Made by a program: the position numbers and the translations under genes. Below are positions 8,829 to 17,567 of a stretch of 64,000 bases of DNA, piece by piece. The stretch covers positions 263,567 through 327,566 of the forward strand of contig LNEL01000064.1 of assembly GCA_001464935.1 (NCBI GenBank), written 5' to 3'. The stretch is from Gammaproteobacteria bacterium Ga0077536. GTDB taxonomy: Bacteria > Pseudomonadota > Gammaproteobacteria > Ga0077536. Positions within the stretch are counted from its first letter, which is position 1. Every line of letters begins with the position of its first letter. A model generated the notes under the pieces. That model was not told the origin of the DNA, searched no databases, and saw nothing but the letters and a program-made list of their open reading frames with translations.

Positions 8829-10051
8829 ACGGCGAAGCCCTTGAGGTATTCGCCCTCGGGGAAGGCGGTGGCGATCGGGTGATCGGGGCCGGCGGCCAGG
8901 TGATGCACGATGCGCGCGTCGACGCCGGCATCGAGCGCGGCGCCGGCGACGATCTTGTGAAACAGATCGCGATTGATGCCGCCCGAGCACGAGAACGTGA
9001 ACAGCAGGCCGCCCGGCTTCAGCAGCTTCAGCGCTAGCAGATTGATGTCCTTGTAGCCGCGCGCGGCCTTCTCGGCGAAGGCCGCCGTCGGCGCGAACTT
9101 CGGCGGGTCGAGCACGATCACGTCGAACTGCTTCGCCTGATCACGCAGCAGGCGCAGCTTCTTGAACACGTCGTCGGTGACGAAGTCGACGCGCGACGCG
9201 TCCAGCCCGTTGGTCTCGACATTGAAGCGTGCGAGGGCGAGCGCATCGGCCGAGCTGTCGATCGCCGTCACGTGGCGCGCGCCGCCGGCCAGCAGGTTGG
9301 TGGTGAAGCCGCCGGTGTAGCAGAAGCAGTCGAGCGCCTCACTGACATTCGCGTACTGGCGCACCAGCAGGCGGCTGCTGCGCTGATCGAGATAGAAGCC
9401 GGTCTTGTGACCCTGGCGGATGTCGACGCTATAGCGCAGATCGTTTTCTTCGATGACGCGCGGCAGGTCCGGCTCGTCGCCGGCGAGGGCTTCGTTGCGC
9501 GGGCTCAGGCCCTCGAGTGCCATCACCTCGGTGTCCGAACGCTCGTACACATGACGCAGGCCGGTCTGGCGTGTCAGCTCCGAGACGATCGTCGCGCGCC
9601 AGCGATCGGCGCCCGAGGACAGCAGCTGCACGACGAGCTGATCGCCGTAGCGATCGCAGATGCAGCCCGGCAGGCCATCGGCCTCACCGTGCAGCAGGCG
9701 CAGGCTCGTCGAGGCGGGCAGCACGCGTGCGCGGCGTGCGAGTGCGCGTTCGATGCGCGCGGCGATCAGGGCCTCGTCGACGCGCTCGGTCGGGGACCAC
9801 GACCACACGCGCGCGCGAATCTGCGAATCCGGGCTGACGATGGCCCAGCCGAGAAAACGTCCGTCGAGGGCTTCGACCGCGACGGTGTCGCCGGCCCGCA
9901 TCGCGCCGTCCTGGCGTTCGATTGCACCGGAGAACACCCACGGATGTCGCCGCAGCAGCGACTTTTCGCGCCCGGCCTTGACCAGCAGGCGGGGACCGGT
10001 GCCATGGGTGCCGGCGTGCGGGGCGGTTTTGGTTCTCTGGGCGGCATTCAC
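8819..10051 (-). CDS. rlmI: Class I SAM-dependent 23S rRNA methyltransferase, RlmI-like
   Basis: RlmI methylates C1962 of 23S rRNA in E. coli. An N-terminal PUA-like region begins at KAGREKSLLRRHPWVFSGA. The Rossmann methyltransferase domain has LDCFCYTGGF (motif I region), VTAIDSS (acidic end of strand 2), VIVLDPPKFAP (motif IV) and FTFSCSGG with the catalytic-type Cys. The start is uncertain: the homologous region begins only about 17 residues after GTG 10051, and GTG 10066 or codons further upstream are also in frame. Length of about 410 residues agrees with the family (about 396). It is divergent from the gene at 10340. Confidence 0.87.
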   Translation of the reverse strand: MNAAQRTKTAPHAGTHGTGPRLLVKAGREKSLLRRHPWVFSGAIERQDGAMRAGDTVAVEALDGRFLGWAIVSPDSQIRARVWSWSPTERVDEALIAARIERALARRARVLPASTSLRLLHGEADGLPGCICDRYGDQLVVQLLSSGADRWRATIVSELTRQTGLRHVYERSDTEVMALEGLSPRNEALAGDEPDLPRVIEENDLRYSVDIRQGHKTGFYLDQRSSRLLVRQYANVSEALDCFCYTGGFTTNLLAGGARHVTAIDSSADALALARFNVETNGLDASRVDFVTDDVFKKLRLLRDQAKQFDVIVLDPPKFAPTAAFAEKAARGYKDINLLALKLLKPGGLLFTFSCSGGINRDLFHKIVAGAALDAGVDARIVHHLAAGPDHPIATAFPEGEYLKGFAVQV

Positions 10052-10213
10052 GGGGGGGCGGGCCACGGCATCACCTGCAGACGGAGGGGGACGCGGAGAG
10101 TAAACGTCGCGCCGTCCCCTGACCATCCCCGGCGCGCGTTTCGCCCAAATCGCCGATAGCGAAGGAATGAGTGGGACAGTCCACATTAATGAACACCGGC
10201 CACAAGTTGTGAC

Positions 10214-10242
10214 TTGACGGCGGCAAAGGGCGGCTAAATAGT
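10214..10242 (+). promoter_or_regulatory. Possible sigma70 promoter for the gene at 10340
   Basis: TTGACG (10214-10219) is followed, after 17 bases, by AATAGT (10237-10242), about 100 bp upstream of the coiled-coil gene. The -35 is 5/6 and the -10 is 4/6. The 288-bp region between the two divergent genes is more AT-rich than its surroundings and holds no gene. Sequence-only prediction. Confidence 0.35.
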
Positions 10243-10339
10243 GACGCAGAGGCCTGAAGTCAGGCGGCCCACGGCATAAATAACGAACAAAGCAGACGGA
10301 CCCGGCAGCCTATCGCTCGCCCAGGGGCTGGGGACATCG

Positions 10340-11518
10340 ATGGAACGCATCAAGAAAGCGTTGGAGGAGGCACGCGCCGCGCGCGAGCAGGCCCTGAAGG
10401 CTGAACTCGAGCGGCTGGTGCAGCACAAGACGCAGGCGGAAGTCGCCGCCGAGGGGAGCATCCCGCGCTTCGACCCGCCGACCGAACGTCGCATCCGCGA
10501 GTTCATGCCGCTGCGAGGGCTGCCCGCCGACAAGCTGCAGGCCGCCATTGCGCTCGGCCAGATTTTCGGCCTGGCCTCCGGCGAGATCGTGTTTGCCGCT
10601 GGCGATCGCCACGAATACTCCCATTTCCTGCTCGAAGGCGCGGTGCAATTCCTCGACGACGAGCGCGCCGTGCGCCATCTGGATGCCCAGGACATCGAAG
10701 CGCTGCGGCCCCTCGACGAGCCGGGCACGCAACGCTACACGGTGTCGGCCGAGGGGCCGTCGCGCATTTTCCGGGTGCCGCGCGCCCTGCTCGGTGCGCC
10801 GGACGACCTGTCGGCGACGATCGCGCCAATGCCACCGGCTACTTATGCCGACACCCACTCCGGTGAGGAGCTCGCCGAACTCGTGGCGCGCATCGACGCC
10901 GAACGTCACCGGGCGCCGCCGCCCGAACAGGGCGCGGCCGACCAGACCGGCGCGCAACGTCTCGAAGCGACGAGCTACGATTTCGACATCAACGGGCTCA
11001 TGGGCGAGCCGCCGGCTGACGAGGCGTACGAGCCACCGCCGCCGCTGCCGCAACAGCATCACGCGCAGGACCAGGCGGGCAAGGATCGACTCGCCGAGGC
11101 AATGGGCATCCTCGAACAGCGCCTGCGCCGGCACATTGCCGAAGTCCGCGCGCAGGAGCGGGCCAACTATGAGACGCGGATGCGCGCACGGCTCGTCGAA
11201 CTGAAACAGAAGGCCGAAGCCGAACTGCGCCGCAAGATCGTCAAGATGCGCACGCGCGACAAGGAAGTCATGGCCGAACGCGAGGCCCTGCTGCGCGAAC
11301 GCTACGCGCAGTTGCAACGCATCGCGAACCGGTTCACGCATCAGAAGGCGCAGATCCAGCAGGCCCGGCGTGAACTCGAAGACAAGCTCCGCGCGGCGGA
11401 CACCATTCACCGCGAACTCAACGAAATCGGCCAGCACGTTTCCCGCCAGCTCGACGATCTCGACAGCGTGTTCGGATCCGGCGCTGGCGACAATCGCGAC
11501 GGGGAACAGGCCGTTTAG
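10340..11518 (+). CDS. Uncharacterised protein with a cyclic-nucleotide-binding-like fold and long coiled coil
   Basis: 392 residues, not recognised as a named family. Residues 1-30 are a charged helix. About 55-150 resembles a cAMP-binding (CAP/Crp) beta-roll (LPADKLQAAIALGQIFGLASGEIVFAAGD), but the phosphate-binding cassette is not evident. A Pro/His-rich linker follows (EPPPPLPQQHH, about 230-240), then a long heptad-like coiled coil (250-385, many Glu/Arg/Ala/Leu). No signal or membrane segment is seen. It stands alone between divergent rlmI and a repeat-rich gap. A scaffolding or polarity role is speculation. Confidence 0.7.
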   Translation: MERIKKALEEARAAREQALKAELERLVQHKTQAEVAAEGSIPRFDPPTERRIREFMPLRGLPADKLQAAIALGQIFGLASGEIVFAAGDRHEYSHFLLEGAVQFLDDERAVRHLDAQDIEALRPLDEPGTQRYTVSAEGPSRIFRVPRALLGAPDDLSATIAPMPPATYADTHSGEELAELVARIDAERHRAPPPEQGAADQTGAQRLEATSYDFDINGLMGEPPADEAYEPPPPLPQQHHAQDQAGKDRLAEAMGILEQRLRRHIAEVRAQERANYETRMRARLVELKQKAEAELRRKIVKMRTRDKEVMAEREALLRERYAQLQRIANRFTHQKAQIQQARRELEDKLRAADTIHRELNEIGQHVSRQLDDLDSVFGSGAGDNRDGEQAV

Positions 11519-11552
11519 TCGACGGGCCGCGGCACGGCGCAGCAGGCGCGAT

Positions 11553-11573
11553 GTTGGCTGTTGGCTGTTGGCT
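11553..11573. repeat. Triple tandem GTTGGCT heptamer
   Basis: Three perfect copies of GTTGGCT stand 35 bp after the stop of the coiled-coil gene, at the start of a 569-bp gene-free gap (11519-12087). I see no credible coding sequence in that gap; it is mostly repeats. Confidence 0.7.
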
Positions 11574-11637
11574 GTCGGGCGTCCTGCGTCAGCCGGCCAT
11601 GAGGGTCCTGCCGCACCCGGCCTCATTGAAGCCCGGT

Positions 11638-11727
11638 GTAGCCCGGGTGGAACGCAGTCGAGCCCGGGATCTGAAGAGTCTGACAGGCCGCTGCCGGGCT
11701 CCACGCTGCGCGCTCCACCCGGGCTAC
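11638..11727. repeat. Inverted pair of REP-like elements
   Basis: A left unit (11638-11670, GTAGCCCGGGTGGAACGCAG...) and an inverted right unit (11691-11727, ending CTCCACCCGGGCTAC) could form a long imperfect hairpin. The core GTAGCCCGGG-TGGARCGCAG is the same family as 2581-2731. It lies within the gap 11519-12087. Confidence 0.65.
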
Positions 11728-11867
11728 ACGAGCGCGCCGGAAATGCACTTTCACAGCAAGCTTCGATGCTGTGGCCATTGGCAACACCGAGTCCAGCGAT
11801 TCGGTTGTCCCGATCTGGTGTTCTGACCTCCCGCCACAGCCCACGCGCGTCCAGATCTTCCCATCAT

Positions 11868-11890
11868 CGTTCTCGGTGTTCTCGGTGGCT
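11868..11890 (-). repeat. Half copy of the CCACCGAGAACAC repeat
   Basis: On the minus strand this reads AGCCACCGAGAACACCGAGA, matching the arm of the large inverted repeat at 16370-16541. Only one arm is present, so it looks like a truncated copy. Confidence 0.55.
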
Positions 11891-12087
11891 ACTGTCACCT
11901 CACTGCATGGGTCACACCTCTAACGTCCGGCACTGCCGACCTGACCGCGGCGCACGAATCTCCTGCTGCGAGGCTGCGCATGGCACGATAGAACCCTCGC
12001 GGCGGTCGCGGGGACCCACCACGAGCCGCATCACAAGAAGAATCGTGGCGAGTCGCGCCGGGCGCGGACCTCGTCGGGGGGAAGGGC

Positions 12088-12906
12088 ATGAAGCGAGGGG
12101 TCGTGATCGTCGTGGGCGTCGCGTCGGTGGCGCTGGCCGCACTGGGCTTCGCGGCCAGGGAGCTCGCCTATGGCGAGCGGGGATGGCAAGCGCTGCATGC
12201 GGCCGAGTTCGAATCCGATTCATGTGCGCTGTATCACGTGATGCGCGGCCTCGAGCAGGATCCGGCTCAGGACCCCGCGAACGCCGCGCTCGTCGAACGC
12301 TGTCGACCGCAGTCACAGGACATCATCTGGAGCCTGTCGCAGGTGGGCGATGCGCTGCGTTTCGATCGCCCGTCGATGGTGCGCATGCGTATCGACGGGG
12401 TCGACATGAACGTCGAGCATCACGAAGACTATCCCGTCATCGTCGTCGAATTTCCGTATCCGCCGATCGCCGTGGAAAAGGGTGCGCACTGGCGCCTGCC
12501 CGGCGGCGGCGGCCGGCAGATGACGGACGAGGAGTTCGAGTCACTGTCGCGCTACTGGAATCCGAGCTGGGCGCCTCTGCTCGCCGAATGGACGCTCGGC
12601 CGCGGCAATCACGAAGTGTGGCTCGGACGCGCCGCGATCCGCGATGCACGGCACTGCGCGGCCGTCGAACCGCATCCCGCGCGCGGTGAGCGCATGTGCG
12701 TGATGCACGTGAGGAATCATCTGGGCGCGCCGATCACGGTGCGTTTTCCGCTCGACGAGGCCGTCGAGTGGCGGCTCGAAGTGCTCGACATCTGCCGCTT
12801 CGGCGGGCGCGAGCGGCGCTGGGAGAATCCGCTGTTGCAGGCCTGGTTCGGTCGCGTCGAATACAGCGATCTCGGCTGCAAGCCCTATGTCGACGAAGCG
12901 TCCTGA
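12088..12906 (+). CDS. Hypothetical membrane-anchored protein with six cysteines
   Basis: 272 residues, no family recognised. Residues 4-24 are a hydrophobic segment after KR, an uncleaved anchor or signal. The rest is soluble, presumably periplasmic, and holds six Cys (in SCAL, RCRP, HCAA, MCVM, ICRF, GCKP), an even number compatible with disulfides. Notable stretches are DYPVIVVEFPYPPIAVEKG and WRLPGGGGRQM. The start ATG 12088 has GGGGGGAAGG upstream. Its end overlaps the convergent acetyltransferase by about 22 bp. Confidence 0.65.
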   Translation: MKRGVVIVVGVASVALAALGFAARELAYGERGWQALHAAEFESDSCALYHVMRGLEQDPAQDPANAALVERCRPQSQDIIWSLSQVGDALRFDRPSMVRMRIDGVDMNVEHHEDYPVIVVEFPYPPIAVEKGAHWRLPGGGGRQMTDEEFESLSRYWNPSWAPLLAEWTLGRGNHEVWLGRAAIRDARHCAAVEPHPARGERMCVMHVRNHLGAPITVRFPLDEAVEWRLEVLDICRFGGRERRWENPLLQAWFGRVEYSDLGCKPYVDEAS

Positions 12907-13397
12907 GCGGCAATCGCGCGCGACATCACCGTCACCTCGAAGCCGCCCGCGACGCCGCTGCCGAAGAACGTGAAGCCGTGCCCGGCGAAGTAGTCGGCGG
13001 CAGATTCGGTGAACAGGTACACCCGCGATCCGGCGCTCGCATCGAGACGCTGCAGCGCAGCGCGAACGAGCGCCGCGCCAATCCCGCGCTTTCGATATTG
13101 CGGGGCAACATAAAAACTCGCGAGCCATGGATTGCAGTGCGACCAGCCCGGCAGGTCGTCCATGATCAGGCTCACCGAGCCGAGCAGGTGATCGCCGTCG
13201 CGCGCGATCAGCGTCATCGGCAGTGAGCCGTCGGCCGGTTCGCTGAGCAGATCGCGCAGCGCCACCGCTGCGTCCCAGCCCTCGTACAGATGCGCCCACT
13301 CCGCGGCATGCCAGGCCGCGAGCTGCGGCGCGTGTTCGCGCGCGTCGCACAGCGGGAGCAATTCGCAGCCAGGCGCGGGAGAGTCGGGATGGGTCAT
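12885..13397 (-). CDS. GNAT family N-acetyltransferase
   Basis: About 170 residues. The acetyl-CoA-binding motif A is clear (FYVAPQYRKRGIGAALV, R/Q-x-x-G-x-G/A type), preceded by GSVSLIMDDLPG and followed by a typical C-terminal block (VYLFTESAADYFAGHGF). The substrate is unknown. The start at 13397 has GGAA about 9 nt upstream; an ATG at 13425-13427 (ten residues earlier) is also possible and would sit inside a 19-bp direct repeat. It is convergent with the hypothetical gene and divergent from nnrU. Confidence 0.85.
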   Translation of the reverse strand: MTHPDSPAPGCELLPLCDAREHAPQLAAWHAAEWAHLYEGWDAAVALRDLLSEPADGSLPMTLIARDGDHLLGSVSLIMDDLPGWSHCNPWLASFYVAPQYRKRGIGAALVRAALQRLDASAGSRVYLFTESAADYFAGHGFTFFGSGVAGGFEVTVMSRAIAAQDASST

Positions 13398-13403
13398 GTC
13401 GAT

Positions 13404-13422
13404 CAATTCCGTTACGATGCGG
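13404..13422. repeat. 19-bp direct repeat, copy 1
   Basis: CAATTCCGTTACGATGCGG, repeated exactly at 13557-13575. It overlaps the start region of the acetyltransferase gene. Confidence 0.8.
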
Positions 13423-13556
13423 TTCATCGGTGGTCAGGCTTGCACGCGGCGCGCGCCGCGGATGGGAGCGCGTCCAGCGTGCGGCACGCGTTGTCGCGTG
13501 CGGCGCGCGGATGCTACCGCAGATCGACCCGCGCCCGCGCTGTGGGTCGTCTCGCG

Positions 13557-13575
13557 CAATTCCGTTACGATGCGG
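13557..13575. repeat. 19-bp direct repeat, copy 2
   Basis: An exact copy of 13404-13422, ending 35 bp before the nnrU ATG. It contains TACGAT, a possible weak -10. It may be a regulator site or a promoter duplication; nothing in the sequence decides this. Confidence 0.75.
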
Positions 13576-13610
13576 CAGTCTCCGGCACCCGAAGTTCGGA
13601 AGGTGAAAAC

Positions 13611-14195
13611 ATGCAATGGCTGATCGTGGGCCTGACGGTGTTCCTCGGCGTGCACTCGGTGTCGATCGTGGCGCGCGGCTGGCGCGATCGCATGGTGCTG
13701 AGCCTGGGCGAACTGCCGTGGAAGGGGCCCTACACCGTCGCGTCGCTCGCCGGCTTCGCGCTGCTCGTGATGGGTTACGGTCTTGCGCGACAAGACCCTG
13801 TGGTGCTCTATTCACCACCGGCGTGGACGCGACACCTGATGATGCTGCTGATGCTGCCGATGTTTCCGATGCTGCTGTCGGCGCATCTGCCGGGGCGCAT
13901 CAAGACGGCGCTGAAGCATCCGATGCTCGCAGCGACCAAGCTCTGGGCGGTGGCCCATCTGCTCGCCAACGGCGGGCTGCACGATGTGCTGCTGTTCGGC
14001 GGCTTTCTGGTGTGGGCCGTGGCCGATCGTATCGCGGTCAAGAAGCGCGCCGGCGGCGACGCGCCGCCGGCAGTCGGGCCGGCGCGCAATGACGTGATCG
14101 CCGTGGTCGCGGGCCTGGCGCTGTATGCGCTGTTCGTCGCCTGGGCACACGGCGCGCTGATCGGGGTGCCGCTGCTGCCGGGCGGACAGCCATAA
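13611..14195 (+). CDS. NnrU family membrane protein
   Basis: 194 residues with about five hydrophobic helices. Family features are visible: an N-terminal helix with LGVHSVSIVARGWRDRM, GPYTVASLAGFALLVMGYG, and HPMLAATKLWAVAHLLANG in the middle. NnrU-type proteins are linked to nitric-oxide/nitrite physiology in denitrifiers and resemble isoprenoid-modifying membrane enzymes. No denitrification gene is in the window, so the role here is open. ATG 13611 is preceded by GGAAGG. Confidence 0.82.
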   Translation: MQWLIVGLTVFLGVHSVSIVARGWRDRMVLSLGELPWKGPYTVASLAGFALLVMGYGLARQDPVVLYSPPAWTRHLMMLLMLPMFPMLLSAHLPGRIKTALKHPMLAATKLWAVAHLLANGGLHDVLLFGGFLVWAVADRIAVKKRAGGDAPPAVGPARNDVIAVVAGLALYALFVAWAHGALIGVPLLPGGQP

Positions 14196-14263
14196 GAACG
14201 GGATCACAACCAGGACAACAACAGGGCGGGGCGATTCGTCGCCCCCCAACGAGGGGAGTGTGC

Positions 14264-16348
14264 ATGAAGAAGTTTGCGTGCGTCGCGCTGGCCGCGACGC
14301 TGACTGCGCAGGTCGCCGCTGCGGCGACGACCGTCGACAATGCCGCGATTGCGAACGAGAAGGACGGCGCCAACTGGCTGTCCTACGGCCGCACCTACAG
14401 CGAACAGCGGTTCAGTCCGCTGGCCGACATCAACGCGCAGAACGTCGGCAATCTGGGCGTTGCGTGGTACATGGATCTGCCGGAACACAAGTCCCTGCTG
14501 TCGACCCCGCTCGTTGTCGACGGCGTGATGTATTTCACCGGCAGCTTCGCCAAGGTGATCGCGGTCGACACGCGCACCGGCAAGGAACTGTGGACCTACG
14601 ATCCGAAGGTCATCGACGCGGCCGGCGATCGCGGCCGCGTGATGTGGGATTCGAACCGCGGCGTCGCTTACTGGAAGGGCAAGGTGTTCGTCGCGACCGG
14701 CGACGGCCGCCTGAATGCAATCGACGCGGCCACCGGCCAGGAAGTCTGGAGCGTGATGACCGTCGATCCGAAGCTCGCCTATTTCATCAACGGCGCGCCG
14801 CGGGTGTTCAACGGCAAGGTGATCATCGGCAACGGCGGCACCGAATGGGGCGGCCTGCGTGGCTATGTGACCGCATATGACACCGAAACCGGCAAGCAGG
14901 CCTGGCGTTTCTACACCGTACCCGGCAATCCGGCCGACGGCTTCGAGGACGATGCCCAGGCGATGGCGGCCAAGACCTGGACCGGCGAGTGGTGGAAGCA
15001 CGGCGGCGGCGGCACGGTGTGGAACGGCCTGACCTACGATCCGGCGTTCAACCGCATCTACATCGGCACCGGCAACGGTTCGCCGTGGAACCAGAAGATC
15101 CGGAGCCCGGGCGGTGGCGACAACCTGTTCCTGTGTTCGGTCGTCGCGCTCGACGCGGACACCGGCAAGTATGTCTGGCACTACCAGACCGTGCCGGGTG
15201 AAACCTGGGACTACAACTCGAACATGGACATGGTGCTGGCCGATCTGACGATCGACGGCAAGCCCGTGAAGGCGATGATGCACGCGCCGAAGAACGGCTT
15301 CTTCTACGTGATCGATCGCGCCACCGGCAAACTGATATCGGCCGAGAAAATCGGGCGGGCGACCTGGGCCACCCATGTCGACATGAAGACCGGACGGCCA
15401 GTCGAGGCGCCGAACGCGCGCTACGAGGACGGCGAGGAACTGGTGTATCCGGGCCCGCTCGGCTTCCACAACTGGCATGCGATGTCGTTCAGCCCGATGA
15501 CCGGCCTGACCTATATCCCGACGCACGATCTGCCGGCACTGTTCACCGACAAGGGCATCAAGCCGACGAGCTGGCAGTCGCCGAGCTTCCAGTTCGACCC
15601 CGGGGTCGATCTCGGGCGCGAGGACATGCCGCTGACGATCGACGCCTCGGTGCTGATGGCCTGGGATCCGGTGAAGAAGGAGAAGGTCTGGGAGCAGAAG
15701 CTGCCCGGCGCCTGGAACGGCGGCACGCTCGCGACCGCGGGCAATCTCGTGTTCCAGGGTCGCACCGACGGCAAGCTCGTGGCCTATCGCTCGACCGACG
15801 GCGTGCCGCTGTGGATGTTCGACATGGGCGTCGGCATCTCGGCGCCGCCGATCACCTACGCCGTCGACGGCAAGCAGTATGTCGCGCTGCTCGCGGGCTG
15901 GGGCGGCGCCGCGGCGTCGATGGTCGGTTCGATCACCGCCCAGCACGGCTGGACCTACGGCGTGCATCCGCGGCGACTCGTGGTGTTCGCGCTCGATGCC
16001 GAGACGAAGTTGCCGAAAGCGCCGCCGCCGACCTTCGCGCAGCCGCTGGCGCAGGACGACTTCAAGGTCGATGACCTGCTCGCCGAGCAGGGCAGCTTCC
16101 TGTTCCAGCGCAACTGTTCGAGCTGCCACGGCGGCGGGGCCGTGGCCGGCGGATATGCGCCCGATCTGCGGGCCTCGCAGGCACCGCTGTATCCGGAAGC
16201 ATTCAAGGAGATCGTCATCGACGGCAGCCGCCGTCAGCAGGGCATGCCGCAGTTCAAGGAGCTGTCGGACGCCGATCTGAACGCCATCCACCACTACATC
16301 CGCCGCCAGGCGAGAAAAGCCACTGCCGCGGCGCAGTCGGGGAAATAG
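14264..16348 (+). CDS. PQQ-dependent quinohemoprotein alcohol dehydrogenase (methanol/ethanol family)
   Basis: 694 residues. A signal peptide (KKFACVALAATLTAQVAAA) is followed by an eight-bladed PQQ propeller with repeated W/Y-containing blades, then a C-terminal cytochrome c domain with CSSCH (618-622) and a Met ligand in GMPQF. It oxidises a primary alcohol or aldehyde in the periplasm and passes electrons through its own heme. The catalytic Asp is D316 in WDYNSN. The residue two after it is Asn318, not the Asp that marks lanthanide-dependent enzymes, so calcium is the likelier metal. The vicinal Cys pair normally beside PQQ is replaced by Val126-Met127 (RVMWDSNRGV). Start ATG 14264 follows GAGGGG. 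No PQQ biosynthesis genes are nearby. Confidence 0.92.
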   Translation: MKKFACVALAATLTAQVAAAATTVDNAAIANEKDGANWLSYGRTYSEQRFSPLADINAQNVGNLGVAWYMDLPEHKSLLSTPLVVDGVMYFTGSFAKVIAVDTRTGKELWTYDPKVIDAAGDRGRVMWDSNRGVAYWKGKVFVATGDGRLNAIDAATGQEVWSVMTVDPKLAYFINGAPRVFNGKVIIGNGGTEWGGLRGYVTAYDTETGKQAWRFYTVPGNPADGFEDDAQAMAAKTWTGEWWKHGGGGTVWNGLTYDPAFNRIYIGTGNGSPWNQKIRSPGGGDNLFLCSVVALDADTGKYVWHYQTVPGETWDYNSNMDMVLADLTIDGKPVKAMMHAPKNGFFYVIDRATGKLISAEKIGRATWATHVDMKTGRPVEAPNARYEDGEELVYPGPLGFHNWHAMSFSPMTGLTYIPTHDLPALFTDKGIKPTSWQSPSFQFDPGVDLGREDMPLTIDASVLMAWDPVKKEKVWEQKLPGAWNGGTLATAGNLVFQGRTDGKLVAYRSTDGVPLWMFDMGVGISAPPITYAVDGKQYVALLAGWGGAAASMVGSITAQHGWTYGVHPRRLVVFALDAETKLPKAPPPTFAQPLAQDDFKVDDLLAEQGSFLFQRNCSSCHGGGAVAGGYAPDLRASQAPLYPEAFKEIVIDGSRRQQGMPQFKELSDADLNAIHHYIRRQARKATAAAQSGK

Positions 16349-16369
16349 CGGAGCGCTTTCGTTTCGGCG

Positions 16370-16541
16370 TTGGGGGATTTTGGCCACCGAGAACACAGAG
16401 AACACCGAGATAAGAAAGGGATGGGACCGCTGCCCCGTTGTGGGTCCGGACAGCATGCTCGCCGTTTTTTGACCGATTAGGTGTGAGACCAACATTCTTC
16501 TCGGTGTTCTCTGTGTTCTCGGTGGCAAATCCCCCCAATGC
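16370..16541. repeat. Large inverted-repeat element (CCACCGAGAACACAGAGAACAC arms)
   Basis: The left arm (16370-16410) and right arm (16498-16541) are near-perfect reverse complements of about 40 bp, each containing CCACCGAGAACACAGAGAAC on one strand, around an 87-bp spacer with a T6 run. It fills the 243-bp gap after the PQQ dehydrogenase. Similar GAGAACACAGAGAACAC repeats are widespread intergenic elements in proteobacteria. Short frames that read ...ENTENTEK... come from this repeat and are not genes. It may terminate the dehydrogenase transcript. Confidence 0.75.
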
Positions 16542-16591
16542 CCACACTCGCACCGCGCATCAAAAACTGATTGAAGAAGGAGAGAGCACAC

Positions 16592-17413
16592 ATGGCCAAC
16601 TGGCAGATACAGCAGGACGGCGGGATCGTGACGTGCGCGTGGGTCAATCCGCCGATGAATTACATGACGGCGGACGGCATGCGCGAGCTCGCCGGGCACA
16701 TCGAAACCTGGCGCGATCCGTCGGTGCGCGTGGTGATCCTGACCGGCGGCGTCGCGAACCGCTTCATCACGCACTACAGCGTCGAAGAACTGGTGGCGAG
16801 CGCCAGGGATCGCGCGCTGATGATGAACGTCGGCCGTTCGTGGCTGCATCAGCACAACGCGACGCTGACGAATCTGCGCGATCTGCCGAAGCCGGTGATC
16901 GCGGCGATGAGCGGCAGCACGATGGGCGGTGGCTTCGAGACTTCGCTGTCCTGCGATATCCGCATCGCGCAGAAGGGCGACTTCCGTTACGGCCTGCCGG
17001 AAGTGACGCTCGGCATTCTGCCGGGTGGCTGCGGCACGCAGCGCCTGTCGCGTCTGCTCGGCGCCGGCAAGGCGATCGACTTCATCCTGCGCGGCCGAAT
17101 CTGCAAGCCGGAGGAAGCCCTGGCCCTGGGGCTGGTCCACGAGATCGCCGAGGATGCAAAGGCGCGCGCGATGGAGATTGCGAAGGAACTCGTCACGCTG
17201 TCACCGGTGGCGATCGCGGAGACGAAGCGGGCGGTGTATGAAGGCTCGGAAGTGCATCTGCAGGCGGGCCTCGAGATCGAGGGCGATGCATTCATCCACA
17301 CGATGCTGACCGACGAGGCGGTGGAAATCATGCAGGCCTATGTCGACACGCCGCACGATCAGCGCATTGCATGGCTGGAGCGCAAGAAAGGGTTGCTGCA
17401 CCCGGCGCGCTGA
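16592..17413 (+). CDS. Enoyl-CoA hydratase/isomerase family protein with both catalytic Glu
   Basis: 273-residue crotonase. Both hydratase glutamates are present: E116 in GGGFE and E137 in GLPEVTLGILPGGCGTQRL, so syn-addition of water to an enoyl-CoA is feasible. The oxyanion-hole region lies near 105-114 (AMSGSTMGGG). It starts at ATG 16592, preceded by GAAGGAGAG; an upstream in-frame ATG (16571) is less well placed. It stands alone between the repeat element and the DUF533 gene. The physiological substrate is unknown. Confidence 0.88.
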   Translation: MANWQIQQDGGIVTCAWVNPPMNYMTADGMRELAGHIETWRDPSVRVVILTGGVANRFITHYSVEELVASARDRALMMNVGRSWLHQHNATLTNLRDLPKPVIAAMSGSTMGGGFETSLSCDIRIAQKGDFRYGLPEVTLGILPGGCGTQRLSRLLGAGKAIDFILRGRICKPEEALALGLVHEIAEDAKARAMEIAKELVTLSPVAIAETKRAVYEGSEVHLQAGLEIEGDAFIHTMLTDEAVEIMQAYVDTPHDQRIAWLERKKGLLHPAR

Positions 17414-17567
17414 GGCGCCTGACGGCGTTGAGCGGGCTCGGCTGCGGCCGGCAGCGCGATGGCCGCGACGCTCGGTGCAGGCGAGGGCTCAGGGAGCCGA
17501 TAGTGGCGGCAGCGCCGGGTGAACCGGGCCGCCGCCTGCGTGTGCACCAATGCCAGCGGGGTCCCGC

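Noticed and set aside
16254-16553. Short minus-strand frame with ENTENTEK-like sequence
   Set aside because: It is read from the inverted-repeat element and has no ribosome-binding site or family.
14204-17140. A 978-residue open frame on the minus strand
   Set aside because: It lies opposite the PQQ dehydrogenase and a crotonase with clear motifs; composition is Arg/Ala/His-rich without any domain.
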